Source: Datnioides undecimradiatus (Eukaryota > Chordata > Actinopteri > Lobotiformes > Datnioididae). Taken from it: DNA of 64,000 nucleotides. The notes under the pieces were generated by a model. It was not told the DNA's origin. It ran no database searches and worked only from the letters and a program-made list of their open reading frames with translations. Position numbers and translations under genes: made by a program. The stretch lies in the NCBI GenBank assembly GCA_008933995.1, contig WARS01000110.1, positions 2,873,001 to 2,937,000 of the forward strand, in the 5' to 3' direction. Every line of letters begins with the position of its first letter. The first letter of the stretch is position 1. Shown here one piece after another: positions 21,861 to 33,281 of this stretch.

Positions 21861-22688
21861 CTGATAAACCTGCTGTAACAACTTTGACATGAAATTGGTC
21901 CCACAGTCTGTGAGAACCTCTCTAGGAATGCCTACTCTGGAAAACAGTTGTACAAGGCAATTTGCCACATTCCTGGCTTTCATTGACCTCAGGGGGAAGG
22001 CCTCAGGATAGCAGGTTGCCTAATCACAAATTACCAAAATATATCTGTTGCCAGAAGAACTTCTCTCTATTTGGCCCACCACATCCATGCCTATTCTCTC
22101 AAAAGGTGTCCCAATAATTGGCAATGGCTGGAGCTGAGCCTTCTTCCCTGATGTCAGCTGACACTTCTCACAACAACTACAAAATTGAGAGACCTGGCTG
22201 TACATACCCTGGCCACACAAAACAATTGGCAATCCTACAGAGAGTTTTCTGAAAGCCATATGTCCTGCCCATGGTACTGAATGACCTAACTCCATCACTC
22301 TGTGTCTGAACTGCTGCAGCAATGCTAATGCCTCAACATTCCCCTTGCACTGATAAAGAATCCCGCCTTTTACTACATAAGTAGCTTCCTCTAAACAACC
22401 TGGGTTACCTTGCTTAACTCCCTCAACCTTGGTCACTTTCTCAAACCAAGGCCTCAAAGTAGAGTCTTCCCTCTGCAGCGTGCCTACATCTGCTGGAAGG
22501 CCCAAGTCTAATGGATGGCTCCGTTTAGGAAGCTGCACTGTCCCTTTCCTAGCTGTGCCCCTCCATTTTTCTCTCCGCCTCTCTGCCTTGGACTTGTAAG
22601 GCCTAACTTGCCTAGTCTCCAAATCCACCCCAAAGAATGGCAACTCCCTGAGGACATCCACTGAACTCTGTGCCCTGGTAGACACCAT
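21861..22688 (-). pseudogene. pol: integrase of the second gypsy family, truncated
   Basis: The frame contains the HHCC zinc-binding module (HRVMELGHSVPWAGHMA then FCSCCEKCQLTSG) and the start of the catalytic core (PFERIGMDVVGQIERSS, first Asp). One TAG replaces a tyrosine codon after VICD (near 22021). The frame then resumes in phase: KARNVANCLVQLFSRVGIP, EVLTDCGTNFMSKLLQQVY (second Asp). The Glu and C-terminus are lost where the LTR begins. The methionine at 22688 is not a true start; it lies in the pol polyprotein. Confidence 0.85.
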
Positions 22689-23070
22689 AATATGTGCTCA
22701 TCCCCATGAATACAACTTATATAGGTCTTTTCTCCGCTCCACTTCTCTCTTGGCACCAAGCTGGATGGGACCACTCACTGAAACCCCCCTGTATCTAAAA
22801 GAGCTAGTTCTCACTGACCATTCACCAGAACTGGTGCAGTGCTGGCTGCTTCGCTAACCACAAATTGTGTAGTTGGCCTTGGAATTGAACAAAAGAGGGA
22901 TGGCTTAGTCTGGTTTGTGAGTGGACAGGAGTATTGAGTATGACCTATCCCATTACACAAGTAACTTTATACATCCTGTTTGGCAAATCTAAAATGAGCC
23001 CTTTTAGAAGGGTTTGACTTGTTAATATTACTAGAGGTAAACTGCCTAATATTGAAAAAAAAAAACAACT

Positions 23071-23577
23071 CTACTTTGAGCTTGACCAGACCCCAATCAC
23101 CGCCAGTGGACTTACTTCGCTGGGGAAAGATGTTGTCTCAATCAAACCCTGTCTGAACCCTCTCCGAGCTGCCAGGAAAACTTCAGCCAGCCGAGCTGCA
23201 TCCTCTGTAGTGTGAGGGTCATGTTCACAGATCCACACTATAGTCCACTCACACTCAGAGTCCACTATCCTCAGGAACTCAGATATCCCTTTCACTGTGG
23301 ACTTTTCTGGTTTGACCCACTTTGAAAATAAGTCTTTTAGGCGAACATACAGCTCACGTGGGGTCTCTCCTTGAAGAATATCCATGGATCTAAATCTTTG
23401 GCGATAGGTATCTACTGTGATTTCAAATTTGGCCAATATTGACGCTTTCACCATTTCATGATCTTCAGAATGTGCAATGTCCATCAGTACATAGGCACTT
23501 CGTGATTTACCTGTCAACAAAGAGACGGACAGCCCACTCATCTCTTGGCCATCTACAGACTTGTGCAGTTCTTTCAA
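23071..23577 (-). pseudogene. gag: gag of the second gypsy family, SCAN-like capsid
   Basis: 168 residues with the wording MSGLSVSLLTGKSRSAYV, FRSMDILQGETPRELYVRL, KDLFSKWVKPEKSTVKGIS and EDAARLAEVFLAARRG. This capsid fold is the one from which vertebrate SCAN domains were domesticated. The part LRIVDSECEWTIVW deviates from the family and may hold small indels. The N-terminus is cut where the Tc1 begins (about 23590-23628). Confidence 0.8.
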
Positions 23578-23628
23578 ACATTGTCAAAAAGTGTTATCAT
23601 CAATCAATATCATCATGTGGAGATACAG

Positions 23629-24545
23629 TTGTGCTAATAGTTTACATACCCTGGAAACATTTGTAAAATGTGTACCAATGTGTACCAAGAGTGAATGGGC
23701 AAAACAAAGTTATTTTATTTTTTCTGCTGTAGCCAAAGACAGGTCAACTTGGCCTTGTGTTTTGGATCATTGTCATGTTGGAAAGTCCAAGTGCGTCCCA
23801 TGCGCAGCTTCTGGGCTGATGGGTGCACATCCAGTATTTTCAGATAACATGTTGCTTTCATCTTGCCGTCAATTTTGACCCAATTCCCTGTGCCACTGTA
23901 GCTCACACACTCCCAAAACATCAGAGATCCACCTCCATGCTTCACACTAGGGATGTGACCATAGAGTTCAATCTTAGTCTCATCACTCAAAATGATTTTG
24001 TTTCAGAAGCTCTGAGGCTTGTCCAGGTGCTGTTTTGTGGCACTTGCGAAGTAAGGGTGTTCTTCTGGTAATTTGATCATGCAGCCCATTTTTCTTTAAG
24101 TGTCTCTTTATTGTGCATCTTGAAACAGCCACACCACTGGTCTGTAGAGAAGCCTGTATGTCAGCTGAAGTTATCTGTGGGTTTTTCTTTGCATCCCAAA
24201 CAAATTTCCTGGTGGCTGTGACTGAAATTTATGTTGGTCTACCTGACTCTAGTATCAACGAAACCCCTTATTTTCCACTTCTTTTTCAGAGTTTAAGCTC
24301 CACTGATTGGCATTCTCAAATGTTTAGATATTTTTTTAGATCCTTTTCCTGCTTTATAACTCCATTTCACTAATTGTGACACTGCTGGCATCAACTAGCT
24401 GGACCTCTGCTGAATTAGGTCAGTCACTTTAAAGGGGGTGAATATTTATGCAAACACGTATTTTACACTATATATATTTAATCAATTGACATTAGTTTGT
24501 AAAAATCTGTTTTCAGTTTGACATGAATGAAGCCTTTTTTGCAAA
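23629..24545 (-). mobile_element. degenerate Tc1-like transposon
   Basis: The left end, 'acagttgtgctaatagtttacataccctgg' in two parts from 23629, is a known Tc1-type terminal repeat. On the minus strand 23990-23715 reads MSDETKIELYGH, VKHGGGSLMFWECV and TWTFQHDNDPKHKAK: the region with two catalytic aspartates. The part upstream (24000-24400) is the frameshifted N-terminus. The right end does not show the matching repeat; it reads like the internal end of a different Tc1 type and stops at the LINE at 24546. Confidence 0.78.
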
Positions 24546-24547
24546 TT

Positions 24548-24871
24548 CTAGACTAGACTAAAGTCCCTGAGAGTTGAGGATGGCAGGGGGAAGACACTGT
24601 TACACAGTCTGGAAGTGAGGGCCCGAATGCTCCGGTACCTTTTTCTAGACAGCAGTAGAGTGAAGAGTGTGTGTAAGGGGTGTGTGGGGTCATCCACAAT
24701 GATGCTAGCTTTGCTGATGCACCTTGAGGTGTAAATGTCACTCAGAGACAGAAAAGAGACTCTGATGATTCTCTTAGCTGTCCTCACTATCTGCTGCAGG
24801 GTCTTGCGGCGGCCCCACCAGCTGCCATGCAGTATTAGCATTTCTTTATAGTTACCTACACTACATATCAT
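24548..24871 (-). pseudogene. C-terminal end of the LINE RT protein
   Basis: Continues the LINE at 25495 after a 600-bp insert. Reads TLQQIVRTAKRIIRVSFLSL, SDIYTSRCISKASIIVDDP and LLSRKRYRSIRALTSRLCN, ending with a short unrelated tail. The first 25 residues are insert sequence. Confidence 0.82.
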
Positions 24872-24879
24872 ACACTTTC

Positions 24880-25490
24880 AAATAATGACACTACACATAG
24901 TCTTTTGTGTTCAGACAGTATATTCTTTATTTAGGACAGTTATTTCTAATTTGGGTGCACACATTTTAGTTACGTACTGTCTTATGGTTTAAATTGCAAT
25001 TAATCCCTACCTTTGTGTTCTTACTGAGGCCCGGACAAAAGACCGGAATACTGGGGGCAAGGAGTTCTTAAGCCCTGCCACAGGAAATGGGAGAGGCCAG
25101 GAATGAAGGGGAGAAGGGGGCATGGAAATTCTTTGAATAGATTATTTCATTTTTGTAGTTTATTATTCTAAATTATTCTTTATTTGTGTGCTTTTTTGTT
25201 GTGATGGTTACTTAATTGTGGGATTTTTGTTGTGTGTGTTAAATGGTATGTGTAATTGTCTGTGGCAATCTTGTGACATCTTGTGTCTGTTTTAGGCTAG
25301 TCTGATTGCATATATACCTCTCCTTGTGTGTCTTCTCAGTTGCCCTATTATTGTCATTTTGATTTGGGTCCTAGTTTATATAGTTTGTATTGTTTGAAAC
25401 TATTGACTTTTTTCTATTGAATTAAACCATAATTTTACACCTTTTTACATCTTTGTCCTGCTGCCTGATTGTTTGGTCCCTAACACTCTT
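24880..25490 (+). mobile_element. insert in the LINE, probably 3' end of an LTR retrotransposon
   Basis: A purine-rich run (gaatgaaggggagaaggggg, 25101-25120) is followed by a block that could be an LTR: it may start TGTTAAATGG at 25237 and end CCCTAACA at 25487, giving TGTTA...TAACA ends. Inside are 'catatatacc' and 'aattaaacc'. No coding part and no proven target duplication; the classification is tentative. Confidence 0.4.
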
Positions 25491-25494
25491 GATG

Positions 25495-26107
25495 GTCCAT
25501 CTGTAGAATGTTGTGAGGATGGGGGTTGGAGGGCAATCTTTCCTCAGCTTGCACAAGAAGTAGAGATGATGTTGGGCTTTCCAGGTGATGGAGCTGGTGT
25601 GAGGTTCTCCATCAGGTGAACACCAGGGGATTTGGTGCTCTTGATGATCTCCACAGTGGATCCGTCAGTATTTAGTGGAGAATGGTCACCTTGGGCTCTC
25701 CTGAAGTCAACAACCATCTCGTTTGTTTTGTCCATATTCAGAGATAGGTTGTTTATTCTGTACCAGGCTGTTAAGTGGTTCACCTCCTCTCTGTAGGCTG
25801 TCTCATCATTGTTGATAAGACCCACCATGGTTGTGTCATCTGCAAACCTGATGATGTGCTTTGAGCTGTGCATTGCTGCACAGTCATTCCTCAGCAGAGT
25901 GAACAGCAGTGGGCTGAGCATGCAACCTCGTGGGGCTGGAGGTGGAGCTATGGCTGTGGTCTTGAGGTAAGTCTTGAGGTAAGTTGGAAAAACAGTGCTG
26001 CTCTGGGAAATGTTGAAGATGTCAGTGAAGACAACCACTAGCTGGTCTGCACATTCCCTGAGCACTCTGTCAGGAATATTGTCTGGTCCAGCCTTTTGTG
26101 AGTTCAC
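25495..26107 (-). pseudogene. LINE reverse transcriptase lacking motif A
   Basis: The segment [20 protein letters not shown] is followed by [10 protein letters not shown] and then jumps directly to [13 protein letters not shown]; the fingers and the motif A aspartate between them are deleted. The FADD box is intact ([14 protein letters not shown]), as are [18 protein letters not shown] and the region [14 protein letters not shown]. Indels follow near 25560, after which [18 protein letters not shown] continues in another frame to 25495. Confidence 0.85.
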
Positions 26108-26388
26108 TGTATTGAAATCCTCACTGACACATTGTTCGGTGCCTCAAACCATGTGTAGAAGTAGTTAAGCGCATCTGGGAGGGAGGCATCACTGATACAG
26201 GCAAGTGAAGTTGTCTTGTAGTTAGTGATGGCCTGGATGCCACATGTGTTGAGTCTCACCACTGTCCTGGAATTGGCTGTGGATTCTCCAGACTTGGGCT
26301 GCTTTGCTTCTCTAATGGCCCAGGACAGATTGGCCTAGGCTGTTCTTAGGGCCACCCTCTCACCGGTTCTGAAGGTGGAGTCTCTGGC

Positions 26389-27180
26389 CTACAGTAGCAC
26401 ACACACCTCTGGAGTCTTCCATGGCTTCTGGTTGGGGCATGTTGTGATGGACTTGCAGACAGTTACATATTCGATGCACTTACTGATATAACCAGTCACT
26501 GATGAAGAGTATTCCTCCATGTTGATGTAGTGACCATCAGTTGAAGTCTCCCTGAACATGTGCCAGTCAGTATGCACAAAGCAGTCATGAAGAGCAGAGA
26601 TGGCTCCTGCTGGCCAGGTTCTCGCTTGTTTTAGAACCGGTTTAGAGCGTCTGACTAGTGGTCTATATGCTGGAATTAGCATAACAGAGATGCGGTCTGA
26701 GAGTCTGATGTGATACACGCCTGGGATGTTTGTGTAAACAAGATGCAGTACATGTGCTCCTCTCGTTGCAAAGTCCACATGCTGATGGAATTTAGGGAGA
26801 ACTGATTCAAGATTTGCACGGTTCTCTGGCAACAAATGTCTAGCAAACAGAAACAGTCTGTCAGGGTGTGCATTCTGCAGGTCACTAATAACTCTAAAGA
26901 GTTCACGTAGCGCCTCTCTAGCATTAGCGCTAGGTGGAATGTACACACTGACTATGTAAACTGTAGTGAATTCTCGTGGCAAATAAAACGGTATGAATCT
27001 AACAGTTATAAACTCTACCAGCTATGAGCAATGGTTAGAGACCAGCAAAGGGTTCCGCATCTTCCACGTTGATGTAAACACACAAGCCACCACAGCGGGT
27101 CTTACCGCACAGAGCTGCGTGTCTGTCTGCTTTAAACAGGGTAAGCCCATCTAGTTGAATGGTGGCATCCAGAACTTTGT
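26389..27180 (-). pseudogene. LINE endonuclease domain (apurinic type), broken
   Basis: Fragments DATIQLDGLTLFKADRHAAL and CGGLCVYINVED (about 27160-27060) are followed, after stops, by the open segment 26982-26389: [64 protein letters not shown]. The GDFN and SDH motifs that hold catalytic residues are damaged: the first is replaced by ARH and the second reads SDR. The domain normally nicks the target DNA. Confidence 0.8.
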
Positions 27181-27560
27181 TGCTGACCCACATCTCCGTG
27201 AAGACAAAGACAGCAATCTCAATCGACTCACGTCGGGTAGTCTGCTGCTGTTATCCAGTTTATTGTCCAGTGAGCAGACATTGGAGAGCAGGATGGACGG
27301 GAGTGCTGGTCAGCTAGGGTCTGCCTCGCACAGACTCCTGCTCTCATTCTGCACTTCTGCTTTTCCAGCAGATCATCTTGTAGTGTAGTTGTTGCGTGGT
27401 GTCTAAACTGTATGAATGTCTGGCGGTCATAGACATTGACACCAGTTTTTCCCGATCCATTTGCCGTCAAGTCGGCCTCAGACAGAAAAAGCAAGAAGAA
27501 AAACACAATTTTTGTGTCCAGAGAGGCCGCTGCATGTGTAGCGGGCTGCTACCACCGTGC

Positions 27561-27923
27561 TGCCATTATATGAACCAAAGTCATCTGATAAATGTTTCAA
27601 AATATTCAAAATATTGCACTCAACTTAATCGCACCTCAGAATTGAGAAATCGGTGTTATCAATTATAAAGAAAAGCAAAGAGTCTACAACCTTAACACAA
27701 ATACACACATATACACAAAGGCCCACCTTAGAATAATTTTTTGTTCACACCGCTTGTGGATTTGCACACAAGTGGAAGGTGGATGGGGAGTTATGACCAC
27801 TTTTATGTGTTTATCTATATGTGCATGTGTGTTTGTCTGTGTGTGGGTATAGCCAGACTAAGAATAGATAGCTCCAGAATGGAGAATAGCTACCATGGTT
27901 CAGGTAGGGAAGTCTGCCAAGAG

Positions 27924-27972
<49 letters not shown>

Positions 27973-28640
27973 ACAGAGGTGGATTAGGTGGCTGCAGAGT
28001 GTATGTGTGAAAGAGAAAATGTTCAATGCCCACTGTGTTGCTTTGCTGTATGGTTGTTTTTAACAGGCTACACAGTGCTGAACAGCCGTCTGTTATTGTG
28101 TGTGTGGGCTTGTGGGTGTTTAACACTAGTGATGAGTGTGTGGTTGTAAGTATAAATTGGGGTCTCTTGCTGTATAGTAGACAATTGTCTGTGAAATCTC
28201 AGTGATTGGAGTCAAGGGGAGAGACTGTGTGGTGAATGAAGAGAGTAAGCACAATTATTTTAATTGTGCTCTTCTGCTCTACCTTGTTTTCTTTTAAACT
28301 TTCAAGCTTTTGAATCAATATATGTCTACAAGTATTCTGCAGGTCAGTGAAGGTGCAACAACTGTGCAAAAAAACAAAAAACAAAACATCCTTTACACAC
28401 TGCTGTCTCAAGTGTATGTCTTTCTTCTACATGCATATGACAATGTTTCAACCATATGTTGTTTCTCAGGTAAATGTTGGTTGAGAGCACACATATTTTG
28501 AATGAGCTGTGATGATTTATAATACATCATCATTCATTCTTACTGTGCTAAGTTCACAAATTCATATTCTCTCAGCTACATTGTTTTAAAGGCATGGCTG
28601 CCAGAAAAAAGAATTCTATAATGTTCGAAAACACTGATTA
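27561..28640. other. no gene seen; contains a TG microsatellite
   Basis: Host-like sequence with a long TG array. The two open frames across the TG array are repeat translations. Confidence 0.5.
27925..27971. repeat. (TG)n microsatellite
   Basis: About 23 uninterrupted TG units. Confidence 0.97.
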
Positions 28641-28644
28641 TCAT

Positions 28645-28700
28645 ACCTGTTTGACAAAGCCTACAGTTGGTTCTAGTCATAGCTTTAAACTCTTAGTTAA
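28645..28700 (+). mobile_element. short L2 fragment
   Basis: 'tgtttgacaaagcctacag' and 'ttggttctagtcatagc' correspond to the stop-codon region of the L2 at 7415-7450 (LFDKAYS then stop). Only about 50 bp is convincing. Confidence 0.45.
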
Positions 28701-28740
28701 CTACAATTACAGCTGAGCCAAGGTCATAGAAAGGTTGAAG

Positions 28741-31383
28741 CCTTAGGGGGGTGGATCCAAACTCCAGTATGAGTCAGAAGGAAAGGGTTTACAAAAAGGT
28801 GCCATTATTTTCAGAGTATGTGGGAAGTTCTGTGTTACAAAGGTGGGCAAAACATGTTACTTATGGAAATGACCTGGGAGGGATTTATGGTATAAAAGGA
28901 TGCGCAGTCCAGCCTGAAAATCAGTCTGGTCCCCGGAACAGGTTCGGGTTTATGTCTTCTGTGTAAGAATATTCTACTGCATCAAACTTTGACCATCTCC
29001 AGTGCTTCATTGAACATTGTTGAGACAAGAAAGACCTTGTGTGTTTGTGTAAGAAATCCAGAGTCACATCTGGAATGGACCTGGTCAGTCTTTAAGTGAC
29101 AAAAACTTGGGCAGAAAGATGATTTCAGCTTTTAGCCCAGTCCCCAAACACTTGGGATGCTGTTTATTAGAGCACAATCTCAGCACTTCTCTTAACATTT
29201 ATTGTACCAAACACTAGAGTAGGCACTAGCTGTGCTCACAGCTTTCCGCATGTCAAAACTAAGAATGTCTCCTACTATAACAACTATTTTGGTCTTTTTG
29301 TGGTAGCTGATTATTCCTACTGTACTCATAGATTTAAGTGATGGGTGCACCTTTTAGTGGTGACTCCAGAAATCAGATCATTAAAGAATGATTGGAACAA
29401 GCCAGAGCTCCCAAGGCCGCACCCTGACATCTTTGCCATGTTGCCATTGTACCTCTGTTGAAATGCTGATGGTATTTCCATATTTAAGAGCAACACAAAC
29501 CAGTGTCATAAGAACCTACACCCATTCCTTGAGATGCAGTACTGACATAGTAAGCAGACCTTCCCTCCTGAATATATAAAGCATCCAGTGTGTTCTATCA
29601 TTACATTATAAGTGAGTAGTACCCAATGTTGGCAGTACCAAGTTAGTAGACAAGGATGGCTACTTAGCAAAAATAAATAGCAGCTACTGGTTACTTCCAT
29701 AGTAGAGATTGTACTGTAGTGAAACAGAGAGACGAGAGACTGAGAGAGAAGTCGGCTCACACCTGCTGTTGGGACTGGCGAGCTAACGTTACAACAGCTT
29801 TTTGTGGTGTGCCATTGCTTTTATGTTAAAGTTTGTGCAGTTTTATATTATTTAACTTATAAAAAAGAGATGTAAATTAGTAAATGATAATTATTATATT
29901 ATATTTTCATTAATAAAATAATTAACTCTTTGTTTTTTCTCTGTGGTTAAAGTTACTGAGCACACTGAATCAGTTAGTAAGTAATATTTATTGATGTGCA
30001 CTGAAAGGTTGGGCAGACACTGACCATTTTGAAAGCCACATTTATTCATAATAAACCTGGATGATAACAGAACTATTTTGAAATGCAAATTCATCCCAAA
30101 TACAGCTCATATGCACAGGCCAGTGCCAGGCCTTAATTAGAACAGTTGACGATGATAAGCATATAGCTTATCAAATACATGCATATTCATATGCACACCC
30201 AATAAATACAATATATATGATATTCATTTAAGGGCATGTTACAATGGAAAAAACAGTAACAAGTGTACAGTCATATTCATTTCCAGGAAAAATGGCAGCT
30301 GGGGGGATACATTCACAGAGCAACATTTCTGTTCATGGGAACAGAAATAGGGGAGACTGATAATCATGATTGGAGCTAAACACAACCTAGGTTGACACAA
30401 ACATAAAACAATAACATAACATAACAATAGAATAGATTTATCCAAATCCTTCATTGCATAGAAAACAGTAAAAATGTTTGCAATAAAAATAACATGACTG
30501 TAAAGATGACATATGGTATTACCCAAATAAAAGTACTGTAATTTAAAGACATTTCACTCAAGTAAAAGAAAAAATAGGTCAGTTAAAATGTAATCTGGCT
30601 AAACATTACTGTTTAAATAGTGGGATTTAATTTCAAACCAAGAATATATTTCTAATAGATGGATAGAGATCTGGTGCATACAGCGGTTTATCAGTTATAA
30701 ATATACAACCTTTTTCTTACTCACTCCTCACTAGAATTAACAAGAGGAAAAGATGCAGACAATTCAATAAAATGCCCAACAATAAAATGCTATGAACACT
30801 ATAGTATTGGACTATATATAACCTCACAATTCTTAGATTTACAAGCCATATAAAGAATCAAGGTAGGCAAACACAAACACTACCTAGCTGTCTTGCCTAG
30901 AAAACACTGTTGCTAGGCAACTTCTTCCGGAGAAAAAATTTTCATTATTAACCTTTCTGAGCAATATCCTGTGAGCTTTGTGCACTACAAAGTCCCCCAT
31001 ATACTGATCTCAGTTAAACTTTGCTAACCGTGCTCAGTCAATCAACCAGTTGAATAAACCTGTCTGTCCTGCTGTAGTCGATAAACATTTTTAGCTTGGT
31101 GAGTGCTTGGCAGTGATGGCAGGAAAAAATGCACAAAAGAACTGTTACACATCACTCAAAAATAAAAATCCACAACGCCCCTGTGGGTGTTTTATTTGAG
31201 TCACTAGTATGACTGCTAGGTGGTGCGTTAAATCAGAGATAATTAAATGAGAAGCAACCTTTTTATTAGCTATGTAGAGCAGGGTAAATTACACACTGAC
31301 AATCAGGGTGGATAAATCTTTTCTTTACATTACTTGGCTTAACTGTATCATTTCCAATGTCTTGCACTGCACCTTAGTGTTTT
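28741..31383. other. AT-rich stretch, no gene seen
   Basis: No supported coding sequence. A sharp TATA motif (tttatggtataaaaggatg, 28885-28903) with the downstream 'tctggtccccggaacagg' could be the promoter of an LTR, but no boundaries are visible. From 29800 to 31100 the DNA is plain AT-rich sequence. Confidence 0.45.
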
Positions 31384-31640
31384 TTATACAGCCAATTGAA
31401 TGTCAGCCAGCCAGATACAAAAGAAAATGCATAGTAGAAGTTGATCATGTGTGTATCTGAATTCCCTGAGCTGTACAATGCAAGTCCTAGGTCCTACTCC
31501 CTGCAATAGAGTGTCAAACTGCTCCCTACAGAGCTGAAAGTATAAACGTTCTCCTTCAGGAGCTCGAATTCTCCAAGCTGCTGTCTGGACCCTCTCGTGC
31601 ACCCACAGCCTCCTCCTCCATGCAGCTCATTTTCGCCTTA
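31384..31640 (-). pseudogene. PIF/Harbinger-type transposase N-terminal fragment
   Basis: The minus strand reads RRRLWVHERVQTAAWRI and then LYFQLCREQFDTLLQGVGPR, the N-terminal pattern of HARBI1-like nucleases of fish (aromatic-rich W-V-H, then F..L.REQFD.LL..V.PR). The reading goes on about 30 residues (FRYTHDQLLLCIFFCIWLA) and stops. No DDE residues or terminal repeats are present. Confidence 0.55.
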
Positions 31641-32384
31641 GCAGAGCTAGTGTTAACACATTTCGTCATACAAGACAGAAACATGTTTGCTACCTGCAGC
31701 AATAAAATCACATACTAGATGTGTTGACGTGGTCCTACTGAAAAATCTGCTTATTTTGCGCTCTGCAACACCTAGTCACTGGTTGCAAACACCAACCTGA
31801 CTATTCTGAGGGGGCTGTAACTTGAAAATGTTTACAAACACTGGTTTACTTAATGAAATAATACATGTTTTAATTCAGAGTGTCAGTGGGATAGTGGGAA
31901 TATTTAGGTCTAAAGAGGAAGTTAAAGCTTGGTGAAGAAATCAGTCATCAGTGGTACGATTAATTGACTTTGTAGGGTTTGCAGTGAAAAAAGTGAAAAG
32001 ACAGAATCATATGTGCAGACAAAAGTTAAAGTTGGAACTGAGAGAGAGAGAGAGTTTTTTCAGACCACTTTCTCTAGCTGCTGTGGCTTCACCAAGTATA
32101 CAACCAGCTATGTCATAACATGCCAAGGAAATGCAGGGGTTTCTGCACCATTTACTGAAAATAATGATAGTGGAGACCAAGGAAAATTACTCAAAGGTCA
32201 CTTCATTTTACCCTGTTGTTATCCAACAGCTCTATTTAAAAATCACAGTTGCTATCCAAGCTGTACATAAACCTTTTTTGGATAATAGAAATCCCACTGA
32301 GTATATGTTTTGCCTTTGTTGTTGGATTGCATAAACAGGAAAATAACAAGGAAAATGGTGGCTACTAATAAATAAATATATATA
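31641..32384. other. no gene seen
   Basis: Host-like AT-rich sequence; an AT dinucleotide run at 32370-32390 is the tail of the adjoining LINE. Confidence 0.5.
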
Positions 32385-32444
32385 TATAAAAAAATTCCCA
32401 TCTCGCCCTCCGCCGGCGGTTCCTCCTCTGCAAGCTCGGGTCCT

Positions 32445-33275
32445 CTACCAGAGGCCTGGGAGCTTGAGGGTTCTGCGCAGTATCTTACATGTCCCTAGTA
32501 TTGCGCTTTTCTGGAGTGAGATGTCTGTTGTCTTTCCTGGGATCTGTTGTAGCCACTGCTCCAGTTTGGAGGTCACCGCTCCGAGTGCCCCGATCACCAC
32601 AGGCATGTGGCACATGTTACCATCGCTTGTGATTGCGATGTCCACCACAACGGCTTTCCTCTGGGTCTTGTCCACCACTACAATGTCCGGTTGGTTAGCC
32701 ATTACCATCTTATCAGTCTGTACCTGGAAGTCCCACGGGATCTTTGCGCGCTCATTCTCTATCACCTTTGGAGGTGTTTCCCACTTGGATCTGGGGACTT
32801 CCAGCCCAAACTCTGCACAGATGTTTCTGTACACTATGCCGGCCACCTGGTTATGGCGTTCCATGTATGCTTTTCCTGCCAGCATCTTACACCCTGCCGT
32901 TATGTGCTGGACTGTTTCTGGGGCCTCTTTGCACAGCCTACACCTTGGGTCTTGCCTGGTGTGGTATATCTGGGCCTCTATTGCTCTTGTGTTCAGGGCC
33001 TGTTCCTGTGCTGCCATGATGAGCGCCTCAGTGCTGTCTTTCAGTCCAGCCCTCACTAGCCATTGGTAGGATTTCTTCATGTCAGCCACTTCTGATATCT
33101 GTCGGTGGTACATCCCATGCAGGGGTTTGTCCTCCCATGAAGGTTCGTCCTGGGTCCACTCGTCTGGTGTCCACTGCTTGAGACTTTCACTGAATACTCC
33201 ATCCAATGGGGCCATCTTTCTGATGTATTCCCGGATCTTGGATGTTTCATCCTGAATTTATTATCCCAGCAGGGT
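32445..33275 (-). pseudogene. Dong/R4-type C-terminal domain: CCHC finger and PD-(D/E)XK-like endonuclease
   Basis: A 256-residue open frame from 33215 with 20 further residues upstream (QDETSKIREYIRKMAPLDG). It contains a Cys/His finger (CRLCKEAPETVQHITAGC), then IPWDFQVQTDKMVMANQPDI and VVVDKTQRKAVVVDIAI, where PD...D..K..VVDIA is the endonuclease signature (P-D in QPDIVVVD, then D-I-A). About 20-30 residues usual between VVDIAITSDGN and PVVIGALGAV are missing. It ends LKLPGLW, the normal C-terminus. The longer open frame on the opposite strand (32464-33069) is a shadow. Confidence 0.87.
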
Positions 33276-33281
33276 ATCTGA

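Larger units (their letters stand above)
21861..23590 (-). mobile_element. second gypsy family: gag, protease scrap, integrase; RT deleted
   Basis: Minus-strand order is gag with a SCAN-like capsid (23577-23071), a degraded CCHC knuckle (about 22975-22930; first Cys now Ser), protease active site LLDTGG (about 22795), then directly the sequence just before integrase and the integrase itself. RT and RNase H are missing between about 22700 and 22690. The protein wording differs from the sushi-like copies, so this is another lineage. Its left end is cut at 21860 by an LTR of the sushi-like family. Confidence 0.82.
24546..27560 (-). mobile_element. jockey-group (CR1/Rex1-like) LINE, interrupted and deleted
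   Basis: Minus-strand order: 5' leader and endonuclease N-terminus (27560-27000), endonuclease (26982-26389), linker, RT (26107-25495), an unrelated insert (about 24880-25490), and the RT C-terminal part (24871-24548). The C-terminal wording (TLQQIVRTAKRII, IVDDPTHPLHTLFTLL, YRSIRALTSRLCNSVFPL) joins logically to the RT end at 25495 (TFYRWTIKSV), which shows that the insert is secondary. The clade name is by protein wording only. Confidence 0.82.

Noticed and set aside
27741..28026. Open frames across the TG array on both strands
   Set aside because: Cys/Val and Thr/His runs are repeat translations; no other support.
32464..33069. 201-codon open frame on the plus strand
   Set aside because: It is the opposite strand of the Dong/R4 endonuclease frame and has no motifs of its own.
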